This document shows, piece by piece, positions 16,899-25,387 of a stretch of DNA of 64,000 nucleotides (position 1 is the first letter of the stretch; every line of letters begins with the position of its first letter). Made by a program: the position numbers and the translations under genes. Source of the stretch: Nocardioides sp. Iso805N (GTDB taxonomy: Bacteria; Actinomycetota; Actinomycetes; Propionibacteriales; Nocardioidaceae); NCBI RefSeq assembly GCF_000364605.1, contig NZ_KB822577.1, forward strand, positions 124,001 to 188,000, in the 5' to 3' direction. The notes below the pieces were generated by a model, which did no database searches, had not been told where the DNA came from, and worked only from the letters and a program-made list of their open reading frames with translations.

Positions 16899-18113
16899 AT
16901 GCGTAGCAACCTTGATGTTATGAGCAGTGCAGCCCTTCGCTCGACGACCCAGCGCACCACTACCCCGCGCGCAGGCGGTCTGCGGCGCTCGCTCGGGGAG
17001 CGGCTGCACAAGGTCGCCTCCGCGGCGGTGACTCCGCTGGAGCCCTCCGACGTACTCGACCTCTTCAACCCGCTGCGTCGCGGCGCCGAGCTGCGCGCGC
17101 GGATCGTCGCGGTCCACGCAGAGACCGACGACGCCGCCACGATCGAGCTCAAGCCGGGCAAGGACTGGGCCGGTCACATCCCGGGCCAGTACATCCGGAT
17201 CGGCATCGACGTCGACGGGCGCCGGCAGTGGCGCGCCTACTCGCTGACCCACGGCCCGCGTCCCGACCGGCACATCTCGATCACGGTCAAGGCCGTCCCG
17301 GGCGGTGTGGTCAGCCAGTTCCTGGTGCACCAGGCCAAGCCCGGCACGCTCGTCCACCTGGAGCAGGCGGCCGGTGAGTTCGTGCTCGACCACACCCACC
17401 ACAAGCTGCTCTTCGTCACCGCCGGCTCCGGCATCACGCCGGTGATCGGCATGCTGCGCAACCTCTTCCCGGTCACCGACTCCGGCGTCCTCGGCCTCGA
17501 CAAGCTCGACCAGCGGTCCCCGAGCCTGTCGAGGGGCCTCGACATCGTCGTCGTGCATCTGGCACCCAGCGAGCCGCAGACGATCTTCCGACGCAACCTG
17601 ACCGAGCTGCACGACTCCGGCGCGGTCACCGTGATCCCGCGGTACGACGACGTCCACGGCGTCTTCGACGTCGCCACCCTCGCCGAGCTCGTCCCGGACC
17701 TGGCCGAGCGCACCACCTACGCCTGCGGTCCGCACGGACTACTGGACGCCCTCGAGGCACACCACGCCGAGCGCGGGCTGGAGCTGTACACCGAGCAGTT
17801 CCGCGTCGGTGCCGTGGAGGCCGGCGAGGGCGGCACCCTCTCCATCGCCGGGCAGACCCTCGAGCTCGACGGGGCGACCACGATCCTGGATGCCGCCGAG
17901 GAAGCCGGCGTCCTGATGCCCAGCGGGTGCCGGATGGGCATCTGCATGGGCTGCATCCTCCCGCTCAGGGAGGGTGCGGTGCGCGACCTGCGCACCGGCG
18001 ACGTGACCGTCGCCGTACCGGGGGAGACGCCGGTTGCCGGCCTCCCCGTCCAGACCTGTATCAGCGCCGCCGCCGGCGCGTGCACGATCGAGCACAAGGA
18101 GCGAGTCCGATGA
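16899..18113 (+). CDS. Ferredoxin reductase-type electron donor for desaturase (FAD/NAD + C-terminal 2Fe-2S)
   Basis: A 404-residue flavodoxin-reductase-like protein. An FAD-binding beta-barrel has RAYSLTHGP near 110, the NAD(P)-binding domain has VTAGSGITPVIGM near 170 and YACGPHGLLDAL near 270, and a plant-type 2Fe-2S domain ends the chain with CRMGICMGC near 344-352 and a fourth cysteine in QTCISAAAG. This layout matches the mycobacterial oxidoreductase that feeds electrons to desaturase DesA3. ATG 16899 has AGGAG 11 nt upstream; an internal ATG at 16920 has no ribosome site. Its stop overlaps the desaturase start by 4 nt, which supports a functional pair. Confidence 0.88.
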   Translation: MRSNLDVMSSAALRSTTQRTTTPRAGGLRRSLGERLHKVASAAVTPLEPSDVLDLFNPLRRGAELRARIVAVHAETDDAATIELKPGKDWAGHIPGQYIRIGIDVDGRRQWRAYSLTHGPRPDRHISITVKAVPGGVVSQFLVHQAKPGTLVHLEQAAGEFVLDHTHHKLLFVTAGSGITPVIGMLRNLFPVTDSGVLGLDKLDQRSPSLSRGLDIVVVHLAPSEPQTIFRRNLTELHDSGAVTVIPRYDDVHGVFDVATLAELVPDLAERTTYACGPHGLLDALEAHHAERGLELYTEQFRVGAVEAGEGGTLSIAGQTLELDGATTILDAAEEAGVLMPSGCRMGICMGCILPLREGAVRDLRTGDVTVAVPGETPVAGLPVQTCISAAAGACTIEHKERVR

Positions 18114-19330
18114 CCGTCATCACCAAGAAGCCTGACAGCGCGATCGCCCATCTGACGCCCGAGGACATCGAGGAGCTCGGGCGCGAGCTCGATGCCATCC
18201 GGCAGTCGGTGATCGACTCCCGCGGCGAGTCCGACGCGCGCTACATCCGCCGCGTCATCAAGACCCAGCGCTACCTCGAGCTCGGCTCGCGCGCTGTGCT
18301 GCTGGCCTCGATGTTCCCGCCGGCCTGGGTCGTCGGCACGGCCGGGCTCTCGGTCGCCAAGATCCTGGACAACATGGAGATCGGCCACAACATCCTGCAC
18401 GGCCAGTGGGACTGGATGCGCGACCCGAAGATCCACTCGACGGTGTGGGAGTGGGACAGCGCTTCGACCGCCGAAGGCTGGAAGCACAGCCACAACGAGC
18501 TGCACCACACCTACACGAACATCATCGGCAAGGACAACGACCTCGGCTACGGCATCATGCGCGTGGACGAGGACCAGCGCTGGATGCCCTCCAGCCTGCT
18601 CCAGCCGCTGTTCAACTTCGTGAACATGCTCGTCTTCGAGTACGGCATCGCCGCCTACGACCTCGAGCTCGGCCGCAACCTGCGGCTGCCGAAGGAGAAG
18701 CGTCCGGCCGAGTTCGCCGAGAACGTCTCCAAGACGCTGAAGAAGGTCCGCAAGCAGGCGCTCAAGGACTACGTCGTGCACCCGCTGCTCTCGGGCCCGT
18801 CGTTCCTGAGCACGGTCGCGGCGAACCTGACCGCCAACGTCGTGCGCAACGTCTGGTCGCACAGCGTCATCATGTGCGGTCACTTCCCCGAGGGTGTCGA
18901 GACCTACGAGAAGGCCTCGATCGACCCCAACGAGACCCGTGGCGAGTGGTACCTGCGCCAGATGCTCGGCTCGGCCAACATCTCCGGCTCCAAGGCCATG
19001 CACATCATGAGCGGCAACCTGTCGCACCAGATCGAGCACCACCTCTGGCCTGACCTGCCCTCGAACCGGTACGCCGAGGTTGCGCCGAAGGTGGAGGCGC
19101 TCTTCGAGAAGTACGGTCTGCGCTATCACTCCGCCTCGATGCCGGCCCAGGTCTACTCCGCCTGGCACAAGGTCGTCCGGCTCTCACTGCCGAACAACTG
19201 GCTGGCCACCACCAAGCCGAGCAACCTCCCCTCGCAGCTCAAGGTGCTGTGGAAGATGACGCGCGGCTCGCGCGCCGAGCGCCGTCGACTGCAGCAGCAG
19301 CTCGACCTGGAGGCGGCGTACCTCGCCTGA
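18110..19330 (+). CDS. Membrane fatty-acid desaturase (DesA3-like acyl-CoA desaturase)
   Basis: A 406-residue di-iron membrane desaturase. The three histidine boxes are GHNILHG (about 92-98), HSHNELHHTYTN (about 125-136) and HQIEHHLWPDLP (about 305-316), the last with the QIEHH form of front-end/stearoyl-type desaturases. Hydrophobic stretches flank the boxes. It should introduce a double bond into an acyl chain, drawing electrons from the reductase encoded immediately upstream (ATGA overlap). Position of desaturation cannot be read; mycobacterial relatives make oleoyl-CoA. The divergent PucR regulator probably controls the pair. Confidence 0.88.
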   Translation: MTVITKKPDSAIAHLTPEDIEELGRELDAIRQSVIDSRGESDARYIRRVIKTQRYLELGSRAVLLASMFPPAWVVGTAGLSVAKILDNMEIGHNILHGQWDWMRDPKIHSTVWEWDSASTAEGWKHSHNELHHTYTNIIGKDNDLGYGIMRVDEDQRWMPSSLLQPLFNFVNMLVFEYGIAAYDLELGRNLRLPKEKRPAEFAENVSKTLKKVRKQALKDYVVHPLLSGPSFLSTVAANLTANVVRNVWSHSVIMCGHFPEGVETYEKASIDPNETRGEWYLRQMLGSANISGSKAMHIMSGNLSHQIEHHLWPDLPSNRYAEVAPKVEALFEKYGLRYHSASMPAQVYSAWHKVVRLSLPNNWLATTKPSNLPSQLKVLWKMTRGSRAERRRLQQQLDLEAAYLA

Positions 19331-19354
19331 TCCGGGCCGGTCGCACGACGAGAG

Positions 19355-19750
19355 ATGAGATTCACCGAGCAGGAGCTCACGCTCGCCATGACGGGTGTGG
19401 CCAAGAGCGTCCTGGCCGCGCGGGACAGGGCCGTTCGCAAGGGGCGGCGGACCGAGGACGAGTTGTGGGAGTCGGTCAGCCGCTACCAGCGGTTCCTCGT
19501 GCTCGACGGCCTCGGCGACCAGATCCTGCCGGTGCTCATCGGGCTGCCGGACGTGGAGGTCCCGGCCGGCGAGCGGCCCACGTACAGCGACGCGCAGATC
19601 ACCGCGGCGGTCGAGGAACGGCTCGGCGACGAAGGCCGGCTCCGCCGCAAGGCGCTGCTCCTCACGCGGGTGTCCCTGGTCAAGCGGGCGCTGGCCAGCC
19701 TGCCGGTACGACAGGACCCCGACGCGCTGATCGTCCCTGATCACCTGTGA
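19355..19750 (+). CDS. Conserved hypothetical protein, 131 aa
   Basis: A soluble, mostly helical, charged protein with no signal peptide or membrane segment. It starts at ATG 19355 after GAGAG, 24 nt past the desaturase stop, so it may be the third gene of that operon. Codon use matches its neighbours, supporting a real gene. I recognise no domain. Charged segments such as AARDRAVRKGRRTEDEL and VEERLGDEGRLRRKALL suggest a surface-exposed helical bundle. No function is proposed. Confidence 0.6.
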   Translation: MRFTEQELTLAMTGVAKSVLAARDRAVRKGRRTEDELWESVSRYQRFLVLDGLGDQILPVLIGLPDVEVPAGERPTYSDAQITAAVEERLGDEGRLRRKALLLTRVSLVKRALASLPVRQDPDALIVPDHL

Positions 19751-19765
19751 CGGTGGCGGTCGCGT

Positions 19766-19856
19766 CGGTTTTGACCCCTGGGGGTCAGAACCGAACCTTG
19801 TTGGGCAAAGCTTTGCCCGACAGCCTGCGGTTTTGACCCCTAGGGGTCAAAACCGC
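19766..19856. repeat. Composite palindromic element, family A, copy 1
   Basis: Three hairpins in a row: GGTTTTGACCCC...GGGGTCAGAACC (19766-19793), the 16-nt palindrome GGGCAAAGCTTTGCCC (19803-19818), and a perfect 30-nt palindrome (19827-19856). The whole unit reappears with about four fifths identity at 22.76 kb. It separates two convergent genes and can end transcription both ways. Confidence 0.85.
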
Positions 19857-19866
19857 CGGCCCCCGC

Positions 19867-20556
19867 TCACAGCACACGCACGTCCAGCGGCGTCTCATCC
19901 TCAGCCGTGACGGCGAACGCCTGCCCGTCGGCGCGCTCGCTGACCACGTCAGCCAGTACGCCGTCGCGCCACACCAGGGCGACGCCGTCGTCGGCGCCGT
20001 ACCCGGGTGGGAGGGTGCCCTCCGCGATCCAGCCGCGGAACCGCTCGGCGCGACCCTCCTCACCTAAGTAGTGCGGGCAGGCGCTGCCCGGCAGCCAGCC
20101 CAAGCCGTCCCGTAACGGGGCGAGCGGGCCGAAGGAGTCGGTCGAGGATGCTTCGTACCAGCAGTTCATGCCCGCGCTGATGCCGGCCAGGATCGTCCCG
20201 CTCGCGGCGGCCCTCTCCAGCAGCGCCGGCACGCCGTGCAGCCGCCACAGCGCGAGCAGGTTCGCTGTCGACCCGCCGCCGACGTAGACGAGGTCCTGCT
20301 CCAGCAGCGTCTCGGGCGGCGTGTAGTCGTGGGTCGCCTGGCCGAACAGCACCAGCGCGCTCGCCTCGGCACGGCTGCGGAAAGCGTCGAGGAAGCGCTC
20401 GCGATAGGCCGACGAGTCGCCGCTGGCGGTGCCGACGAAGCAGACCCGCGGTCGCCGCTTCCCGGTCAGGCCGAGCAGGAGGTCGTCGAGCGCACTCGCA
20501 CCGTCCTCGGCCATCGAGAAGCCGCCACCGCCCAGCGTCACGATCGTCCCCTGCAC
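19867..20556 (-). CDS. Peptidase S51 family protein (dipeptidase E-like)
   Basis: A 229-residue serine peptidase of the S51 family, whose known members cleave N-terminal Asp dipeptides or, as cyanophycinase, cyanophycin dipeptide bonds. The nucleophile is S127 in LAGISAGMNCW. LVYVGGGSTANLLALWR near 89-104 is a second family block, and the His of ACPHYLG may complete the site. The GTG at 20556 is chosen because TACGGT ends 7 nt before it; a GTG three codons upstream overlaps that -10 box. Cytoplasmic, no signal peptide. Single-gene unit between palindrome element A and a convergently placed regulator. Confidence 0.82.
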   Translation of the reverse strand: MQGTIVTLGGGGFSMAEDGASALDDLLLGLTGKRRPRVCFVGTASGDSSAYRERFLDAFRSRAEASALVLFGQATHDYTPPETLLEQDLVYVGGGSTANLLALWRLHGVPALLERAAASGTILAGISAGMNCWYEASSTDSFGPLAPLRDGLGWLPGSACPHYLGEEGRAERFRGWIAEGTLPPGYGADDGVALVWRDGVLADVVSERADGQAFAVTAEDETPLDVRVL

Positions 20557-20563
20557 GAGCCTC

Positions 20564-20569
20564 ACCGTA
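20564..20569 (-). promoter_or_regulatory. -10 box TACGGT, leaderless start of S51 peptidase
   Basis: On the minus strand TACGGT, 7 nt, then GTG at 20556. The box would be destroyed as an upstream element if translation began at the GTG at 20565, so it decides the start. Confidence 0.5.
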
Positions 20570-20579
20570 TCGGGCCCGG

Positions 20580-21314
20580 CTAGGTGGGGATGCCGAACTC
20601 CCGCTGCAGCGCCTCGGCTCCCGTCGTGGTGATCCGCAGCGCACGGTGGGTGCCGCCCGACTCGACCCAGCCCGCCTCCACGAACCTGTCGCGCAGCCCG
20701 CGCCCGACCTGCCCGGCGAGGTGGTGCCGGGTCTCGGTCCAGTCGACGCAGTAGCGCACCAGCGGCCGACGGCCGCCGGCGAGCCGCACGCCCAGGGCGT
20801 CCAAGAAGCCGCGGCCGTCGCTGGTCAGCTCGTACTCGGCGTCCTGCCCGAACGACGCGGGAGCGTCCTGCCCCGGTCGGCCGGCATCGAAGGTGCCATC
20901 ACCGCCGACGATGAACCCGCGGTCGAGCATCCGCTGCATCAGCGCGACGCCGAGCCGCCCGGCGAGGTGGTCATAGCAGGTCCTGGCACGCCGCAGCTGT
21001 GCGGCGCGGGTGCTCTCCCGCAGCGACGCGATCGGCTCGGGCGGCGCCAATGCGATCAGGCGCTCGAGGACGTCGGCGACCTGTGGTCCGGACAGGCGGT
21101 AGTGGCGCCGCTTCCCGTCGGCACGTACGTCGATCAGGCCGCCCTCGGTCAGCCGCTTGAGATGGGCACTGGCCGTCGACCGGCTCACGCCCGCCTCCTC
21201 GGCCAGCAGGCTCGCCGAGAGCTCGCGACCTCCTACCAGGGCGAGCAGGATCCGACTGCGGGCGCGGTCGGCCATCAGGTCGGCCACGCGGGCGATGTCG
21301 GCGTCACCGGCCAT
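20580..21314 (-). CDS. ArsR-like winged-helix transcriptional regulator
   Basis: A 244-residue protein. The N-terminal 85 residues are an ArsR-type winged helix: RARSRILLALVGGRELSASL, then recognition helix VSRSTASAHLKRLTEGGLI and wing DVRADGKRRHYRL. The rest (about 100-244) is helical and matches the extended C-terminal part of actinobacterial ArsR/DUF-type regulators; no CXC metal site is seen, so metal sensing is unlikely. Its ATG overlaps the end of the upstream MFS gene by 11 nt, so the exporter and regulator are co-transcribed, and it probably controls that exporter in response to an exported compound. Ligand unknown. Confidence 0.83.
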   Translation of the reverse strand: MAGDADIARVADLMADRARSRILLALVGGRELSASLLAEEAGVSRSTASAHLKRLTEGGLIDVRADGKRRHYRLSGPQVADVLERLIALAPPEPIASLRESTRAAQLRRARTCYDHLAGRLGVALMQRMLDRGFIVGGDGTFDAGRPGQDAPASFGQDAEYELTSDGRGFLDALGVRLAGGRRPLVRYCVDWTETRHHLAGQVGRGLRDRFVEAGWVESGGTHRALRITTTGAEALQREFGIPT

Positions 21315-22713
21315 GAGGCGACTCCTCGCTGAAGCGGTGCCCTGTGCCGCCGGTCGCCGCCACGCTGGTGCCGATCCCGGCGAGGCAGGCCACCACACCG
21401 AGAGCGACAGCCGTCGCGAACCCGCCGTGCGCCCCGCCGGCGTTGAGCGCCGCGCCCAGCAGGGCCACCCCGACGGCGCCGCCGATCTGCCGGGCGGTGT
21501 TGAGTGAGCCGCTGGCGAGGCCGGCATGCTCGGCGCTGGCCGCGCCGAGCGTCACCGCGGTCATCGCGGGCATCGCCAGGGAGCACAGGCCGAGGCCGGC
21601 CAGCCCGATCACGATCATGACCGGGGAGCTGCTCAGGCCGCCGGCTAGCATCACCCCCAGGCTCGCCGCCGAGCAGGCGAACCCGGTGACCATCGGTCGT
21701 CGCGGACCGATCGCGGCCGCCAGGAAGCCGCTGCAGGTCGCACCGACGCTGACCACGATCGCCATGGGCAGGGCGGCCAGCCCACCGGCGAGCGCGGAGT
21801 AGCCATAGCTGTTCTGCAGCAGCAGCGAGACGCACAACAGGACGCCGTACATGGCGAAGTTGAAGACGAAGCCCGTCCCCAGGCCCCATCGGTACGCCGG
21901 AGCGCGCAACAGCTGGCCCGGGACCAGCGGATCCGCGCTGCGGCGCTCGTGACCGGCGAACCCCCAGCCGGCGGCGAGGCCGCCACACACCAGCACCGCC
22001 GCGATCAGGAAGCGCCGCTCGCCGGCCTCGATGATGCCGGCCGTCAGAGCCGCCAGCGCGATCACGCCGAGCGCGGTGCCGAGCGGGCGGATCGGGCGTG
22101 CCCGCGGCATGTCGCGCGGCCCGAGCAGGGCGATGGTGCCGCCGACCAGAGCGGCGATGGGGAGGTTGATCCAGAAGATCGCCGGCCAGCCGGACGTGGT
22201 GATGAGGATGCCGCCGAGCAGGGGACCAGCAGCGAACCCGAGCGTCGCGATGCCACCCCAGATGCCGAGCGCGCGGGAGCGTTCGCGCGGCTCGGGGTAG
22301 AGCGCGGTGATCATCGCGAGCGACGCCGGCAGCATCAACGCGGCGCCGACACCCTGTACGACGCGGGCGCCGATGAGTGTCGTCAGCGAGGCGGACATCG
22401 CGGCCCCCGCCGACGCCAGTCCGAAGAGAGCGAAGCCGGCCACGCACGCGCGCCGGTGCCCGTAGCGATCACCGAGGGCGCCCGCTGTGAGCATGCACGC
22501 GGCGAACGGGACGGCGTACCCGTCGACCGCCCATTGCGCGGCCCCGACACCGCCGCCGAGGTCGGTGCGCAGCGTCTGCAGAGCGACGTTGACGATGGTG
22601 GCGTCGAGCTGGACCACCCCGAAGGTCAGCGACAGGGCCACGAGCAGGACAGTCCTGCGCCATCGCGCGGTGCCCGCGTGGTCCTTGGTGTGTTCGGTCA
22701 GGCTCGAGCTCAT
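21304..22713 (-). CDS. MFS drug exporter, DHA2 (14-TM) family
   Basis: A 469-residue membrane protein with about 14 hydrophobic segments. Motif A is GALGDRYGHRRA near 79-90, and motif C-like GIATLGFAAGPLLGGIL and the early LDATIVNVALQTL (TM1, near 38-50) mark the DHA2 group of proton-driven exporters such as EmrB and QacA. ATG 22713 has GGAGA directly upstream. It is the first gene of an operon with the ArsR-like regulator, with which it overlaps. Substrate unknown; drug, dye or metabolite export are all possible. Confidence 0.88.
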   Translation of the reverse strand: MSSSLTEHTKDHAGTARWRRTVLLVALSLTFGVVQLDATIVNVALQTLRTDLGGGVGAAQWAVDGYAVPFAACMLTAGALGDRYGHRRACVAGFALFGLASAGAAMSASLTTLIGARVVQGVGAALMLPASLAMITALYPEPRERSRALGIWGGIATLGFAAGPLLGGILITTSGWPAIFWINLPIAALVGGTIALLGPRDMPRARPIRPLGTALGVIALAALTAGIIEAGERRFLIAAVLVCGGLAAGWGFAGHERRSADPLVPGQLLRAPAYRWGLGTGFVFNFAMYGVLLCVSLLLQNSYGYSALAGGLAALPMAIVVSVGATCSGFLAAAIGPRRPMVTGFACSAASLGVMLAGGLSSSPVMIVIGLAGLGLCSLAMPAMTAVTLGAASAEHAGLASGSLNTARQIGGAVGVALLGAALNAGGAHGGFATAVALGVVACLAGIGTSVAATGGTGHRFSEESPHGR

Positions 22714-22761
22714 ATCTCCATCGTGACGGCGGGATGGTTCGTCGCCGGACGAAACGAGGGC

Positions 22762-22856
22762 CGTTTGGTTTTGACCCCCGGGGGTCAAAACCAAACGTTG
22801 ACGGGCAATGCTTTGCCCAACAACCTGCGGTTTTGACCCCCGGGGGTCAAAACCGC
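22762..22856. repeat. Composite palindromic element, family A, copy 2
   Basis: A perfect 36-nt palindrome (22762-22797, core GGTTTTGACCCCC), a middle hairpin GGGCAA/TTGCCC (22803-22818), and a perfect 30-nt palindrome (22827-22856). Spacing and linkers such as CCTGCGG match copy 1 at 19.8 kb. It lies 12 nt past the phosphoglucomutase stop and upstream of the MFS gene on the same strand. Confidence 0.85.
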
Positions 22857-22868
22857 GCGACCGAAGCC

Positions 22869-24524
22869 TCAGCCCAGCGCCGCAGCCACCACCGACTTCG
22901 CCTCCTCCTGCACCTGAGCGAGGTGCTCGGGACCGCGGAAGGACTCGGCGTAGATCTTGTACACGTCCTCGGTACCGGACGGCCGGGCCGCGAACCAGGC
23001 CGACTCGGTCGTCACCTTGAGGCCGCCGATCGGGGCGTCGTTGCCGGGCGCGCGGGTCAGCTTGGCGGTGATCGCCTCGCCGGCCAGCTCGGTGGCTGTC
23101 ACCGCATCCGGCGAGAGCCGTCCCAGTGCCGCCTTCTCCTCGGGCGTGGCCGGCGCGTCGATGCGCTGATAGGCCGGCTCGCCGTGCTCGGCGACCAGCT
23201 CGGCGTACCGCTGCGAGGGCGTCTTGCCGCTGGTCGCCAGGATCTCCGAGGCGAGCAGCGCCAAGATGATGCCGTCCTTGTCGGTGGTCCAGGCCGAGCC
23301 GTCCTTGCGCAGGAACGACGCCCCGGCCGACTCCTCGCCGCCGAAGCCGAACGAGCCGTCCTGGAGGCCGTCGACGAACCACTTGAACCCGACCGGCACC
23401 TCCACCAGAGGCTTGCTCAGCGAGGCGGCCACCCGGTCGATCATCGAGGAGGAGACCAGCGTCTTGCCGATCCGGGCACTGTCCGGCCAGCCGGGGCGCG
23501 CTCCGCCGAAGAGATGGTCGATCGCGACGGCCAGGAAGTGGTTGGGGTTCATCAGGCCGGCGTCGGGGGTGACGATGCCGTGCCGGTCGGAGTCGGCGTC
23601 GTTGCCGGTGCTGATGTCGAAGTCGGCGCGGCGCGCGACCAGCGAGGCCATCGAGTACGGCGAGGAGCAGTCCATCCGGATCTTCGCGTCCCAGTCGAGG
23701 GTCATGAAGCGCCAGGTGGGATCTACGACGGGGTTGACCACGGTCAGGTCCAGCCGGTGCTCCTCGGCGATCCGGGCCCAGTACTCGACCGACGCGCCGC
23801 CGAGCGGGTCAGCGCCGATCCGGACGCCCGCGGCGCGGATCGCGTCGAGGTCGAGCACGCTGGGGAGCGCGGCGACGTACTGGCCCAGGAAGTCGTAGGA
23901 GGAGGTGGCCCGGATCGCCGACTCGTAGGACGTGCGGCGCACGTCCCGCAGGCCGTCGCGGATGATCTCGTTGGCGCGCTTCGCGATCCAGCCGGTGGCA
24001 TCGGTGTCGGCCGGACCGCCGTGCGGTGGGTTGTACTTGAAGCCGCCGTCGGTCGGCGGGTTGTGCGACGGCGTCACCACGATGCCGTCGGCCAGCCCGG
24101 ACGACCTCTCGGCGGTCGAGCCCGTCGAGACCTTCCCGCGGTTGGCGGTGATGATGGCCAGCGACACCGCCGGCGTCGGTTGGTAGCCGCCCTGGACCAG
24201 CACGGTGACCTCGTTGCCGATCAGCACCTCGATCGCCGAGACGTACGCCGGCTCGGAGAGCGCGTGCGTGTCGCGGCCGAGGAACAGCGGGCCGTCGTAA
24301 CCCTGCTGCCTGCGGTACTCGCAGATCGCCTGGGTGGTGGCCACGATGTGCTGCTCGTTGAACGACGTCTTCAGCGAGGAGCCGCGGTGGCCCGACGTAC
24401 CGAAGACGACCTGCTGGGCGGGGTCGTCGGGATCGGGGGTGCGGGCGAAGTACGCCGTGACCAGCTGGGGGACGTCGACCAGGTCGGCCAGGGTGGCAGG
24501 AGTGCCGGCGCGAGGATCAGCCAT
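22869..24524 (-). CDS. pgm: Alpha-D-glucose phosphate-specific phosphoglucomutase
   Basis: A 551-residue phosphohexomutase interconverting glucose 1- and 6-phosphate, feeding glycogen, trehalose and cell-wall sugar synthesis. The phosphoserine loop is VVTPSHNPP (S153), the metal loop NDADSDRHG near 305, the sugar loop GGEESAG near 400 and the phosphate loop RPSGTEDVYKIY near 520. Start ATG 24524 is the first residue matching the family N-terminus (MADPRAGTPATLADL). Odd: eleven residues, KVSTGSTAERS (131-141), sit between the usual NRG and SGLADG segments just ahead of the active loop. Their DNA resembles a REP-like palindrome, GTCTCGACGGGCTCGACC. The frame is intact, so the enzyme is probably functional. 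Confidence 0.93.
   Translation of the reverse strand: MADPRAGTPATLADLVDVPQLVTAYFARTPDPDDPAQQVVFGTSGHRGSSLKTSFNEQHIVATTQAICEYRRQQGYDGPLFLGRDTHALSEPAYVSAIEVLIGNEVTVLVQGGYQPTPAVSLAIITANRGKVSTGSTAERSSGLADGIVVTPSHNPPTDGGFKYNPPHGGPADTDATGWIAKRANEIIRDGLRDVRRTSYESAIRATSSYDFLGQYVAALPSVLDLDAIRAAGVRIGADPLGGASVEYWARIAEEHRLDLTVVNPVVDPTWRFMTLDWDAKIRMDCSSPYSMASLVARRADFDISTGNDADSDRHGIVTPDAGLMNPNHFLAVAIDHLFGGARPGWPDSARIGKTLVSSSMIDRVAASLSKPLVEVPVGFKWFVDGLQDGSFGFGGEESAGASFLRKDGSAWTTDKDGIILALLASEILATSGKTPSQRYAELVAEHGEPAYQRIDAPATPEEKAALGRLSPDAVTATELAGEAITAKLTRAPGNDAPIGGLKVTTESAWFAARPSGTEDVYKIYAESFRGPEHLAQVQEEAKSVVAAALG
24102..24134 (-). repeat. REP-like element inserted in frame in pgm
   Basis: 33 bp coding for residues 131-141 of phosphoglucomutase, beginning AAGGTCTCGACGGGCTCGAC. 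The core is close to the CTCGACAGGCTCG element at 39.07 kb and 28.68 kb in this window. Confidence 0.55.
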
Positions 24525-24570
24525 GGGTCCATGGTGCCCGAGACCGGCGCGGCTCACGCAGGGCCTTGGT

Positions 24571-24576
24571 TACTCT
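24571..24576 (+). promoter_or_regulatory. -10 box TACTCT, leaderless start of crotonase gene
   Basis: TACTCT, 7 nt (TCAGTAC), ATG at 24584, without a ribosome binding site. Same box and spacing as the carboxyltransferase gene at 12932. Confidence 0.5.
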
Positions 24577-24583
24577 TCAGTAC

Positions 24584-25378
24584 ATGTCCCTGGTCACCGC
24601 CACCGTCACCGACGGCATCGCACAGGTGCGGCTCAACCGCCCTGACAAGCTCAACGCGCTCACCCTCGACCTGCTCGCCGAGCTGGTCTCGACCGCACAC
24701 GGGCTCGGCAAGGACCGCGACCTGCGCGCCGTCGTGCTCGCCGGCGAGGGCGCCTCCTTCTGCGCGGGCCTGGACTTCGCCTCCGTGCTCAAGGAGCAGC
24801 GGAAGATGTGGACGAGCTTCACCCCGCGGCCCTGGCGCGGCACGAACACGTTCCAGGAGGCCGCCTGGGCGTGGCGTCGGGTGCCGGTGCCGGTGATCGC
24901 GGCGGTCGAGGGCCACTGCCTCGGCGGCGGCGTGCAGATCGCGCTGGGCGCCGACTTCCGCTTCGCCGCCCCCGACTCGACCTGGTCGGTGCTCGAGGGC
25001 AAGTGGGGGATCATCCCGGACATGAGCGGCATCCGGTCGCTGGCGCAGGTCGTCGGCATCGACGTCGCCAAGCGGCTCACCATGACCGCCGCGATGTTCG
25101 ACGGCACCGAGGCGCACCGACTGGGGCTGGCCACCGAGGTCGCCGCCGACCCGGTCGAGGCCGCTACCGCCTTCGCGCGACAGCTCTCCGAGCGCTCGCC
25201 GGACGCGCTGGCTGCGGCCAAGCGGCTGTTCAACGACACCTGGAACGCATCGCCGCGGCGTACCTTCTCCCGGGAGCGGATCGAGCAACTCCGGCTGCTG
25301 CTGGGCGCCAACACCAAGATCGCGCAGAAGGCGGCGTTCAAGAAGGAGCAGCCGGTCTATCGGCCCCGCGCCCGCTGA
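24584..25378 (+). CDS. Enoyl-CoA hydratase/isomerase (crotonase) family protein
   Basis: A 264-residue crotonase-fold protein. VRLNRPDKLNALTLDL near 15-30, GASFCAGLDF near 62-71 (first oxyanion strand) and AVEGHCLGGGVQIALGADFR near 103-122 (second) form the acyl-CoA oxyanion hole; WSVLEGKWGIIPDM near 132 carries an acidic residue in the catalytic region. It hydrates or isomerises an enoyl-CoA. TACTCT ends 7 nt before the ATG, so it is probably leaderless. It reads divergently from pgm and has no beta-oxidation partner next to it, so the pathway is not clear. Confidence 0.87.
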   Translation: MSLVTATVTDGIAQVRLNRPDKLNALTLDLLAELVSTAHGLGKDRDLRAVVLAGEGASFCAGLDFASVLKEQRKMWTSFTPRPWRGTNTFQEAAWAWRRVPVPVIAAVEGHCLGGGVQIALGADFRFAAPDSTWSVLEGKWGIIPDMSGIRSLAQVVGIDVAKRLTMTAAMFDGTEAHRLGLATEVAADPVEAATAFARQLSERSPDALAAAKRLFNDTWNASPRRTFSRERIEQLRLLLGANTKIAQKAAFKKEQPVYRPRAR

Positions 25379-25387
25379 CCTCGAGTA

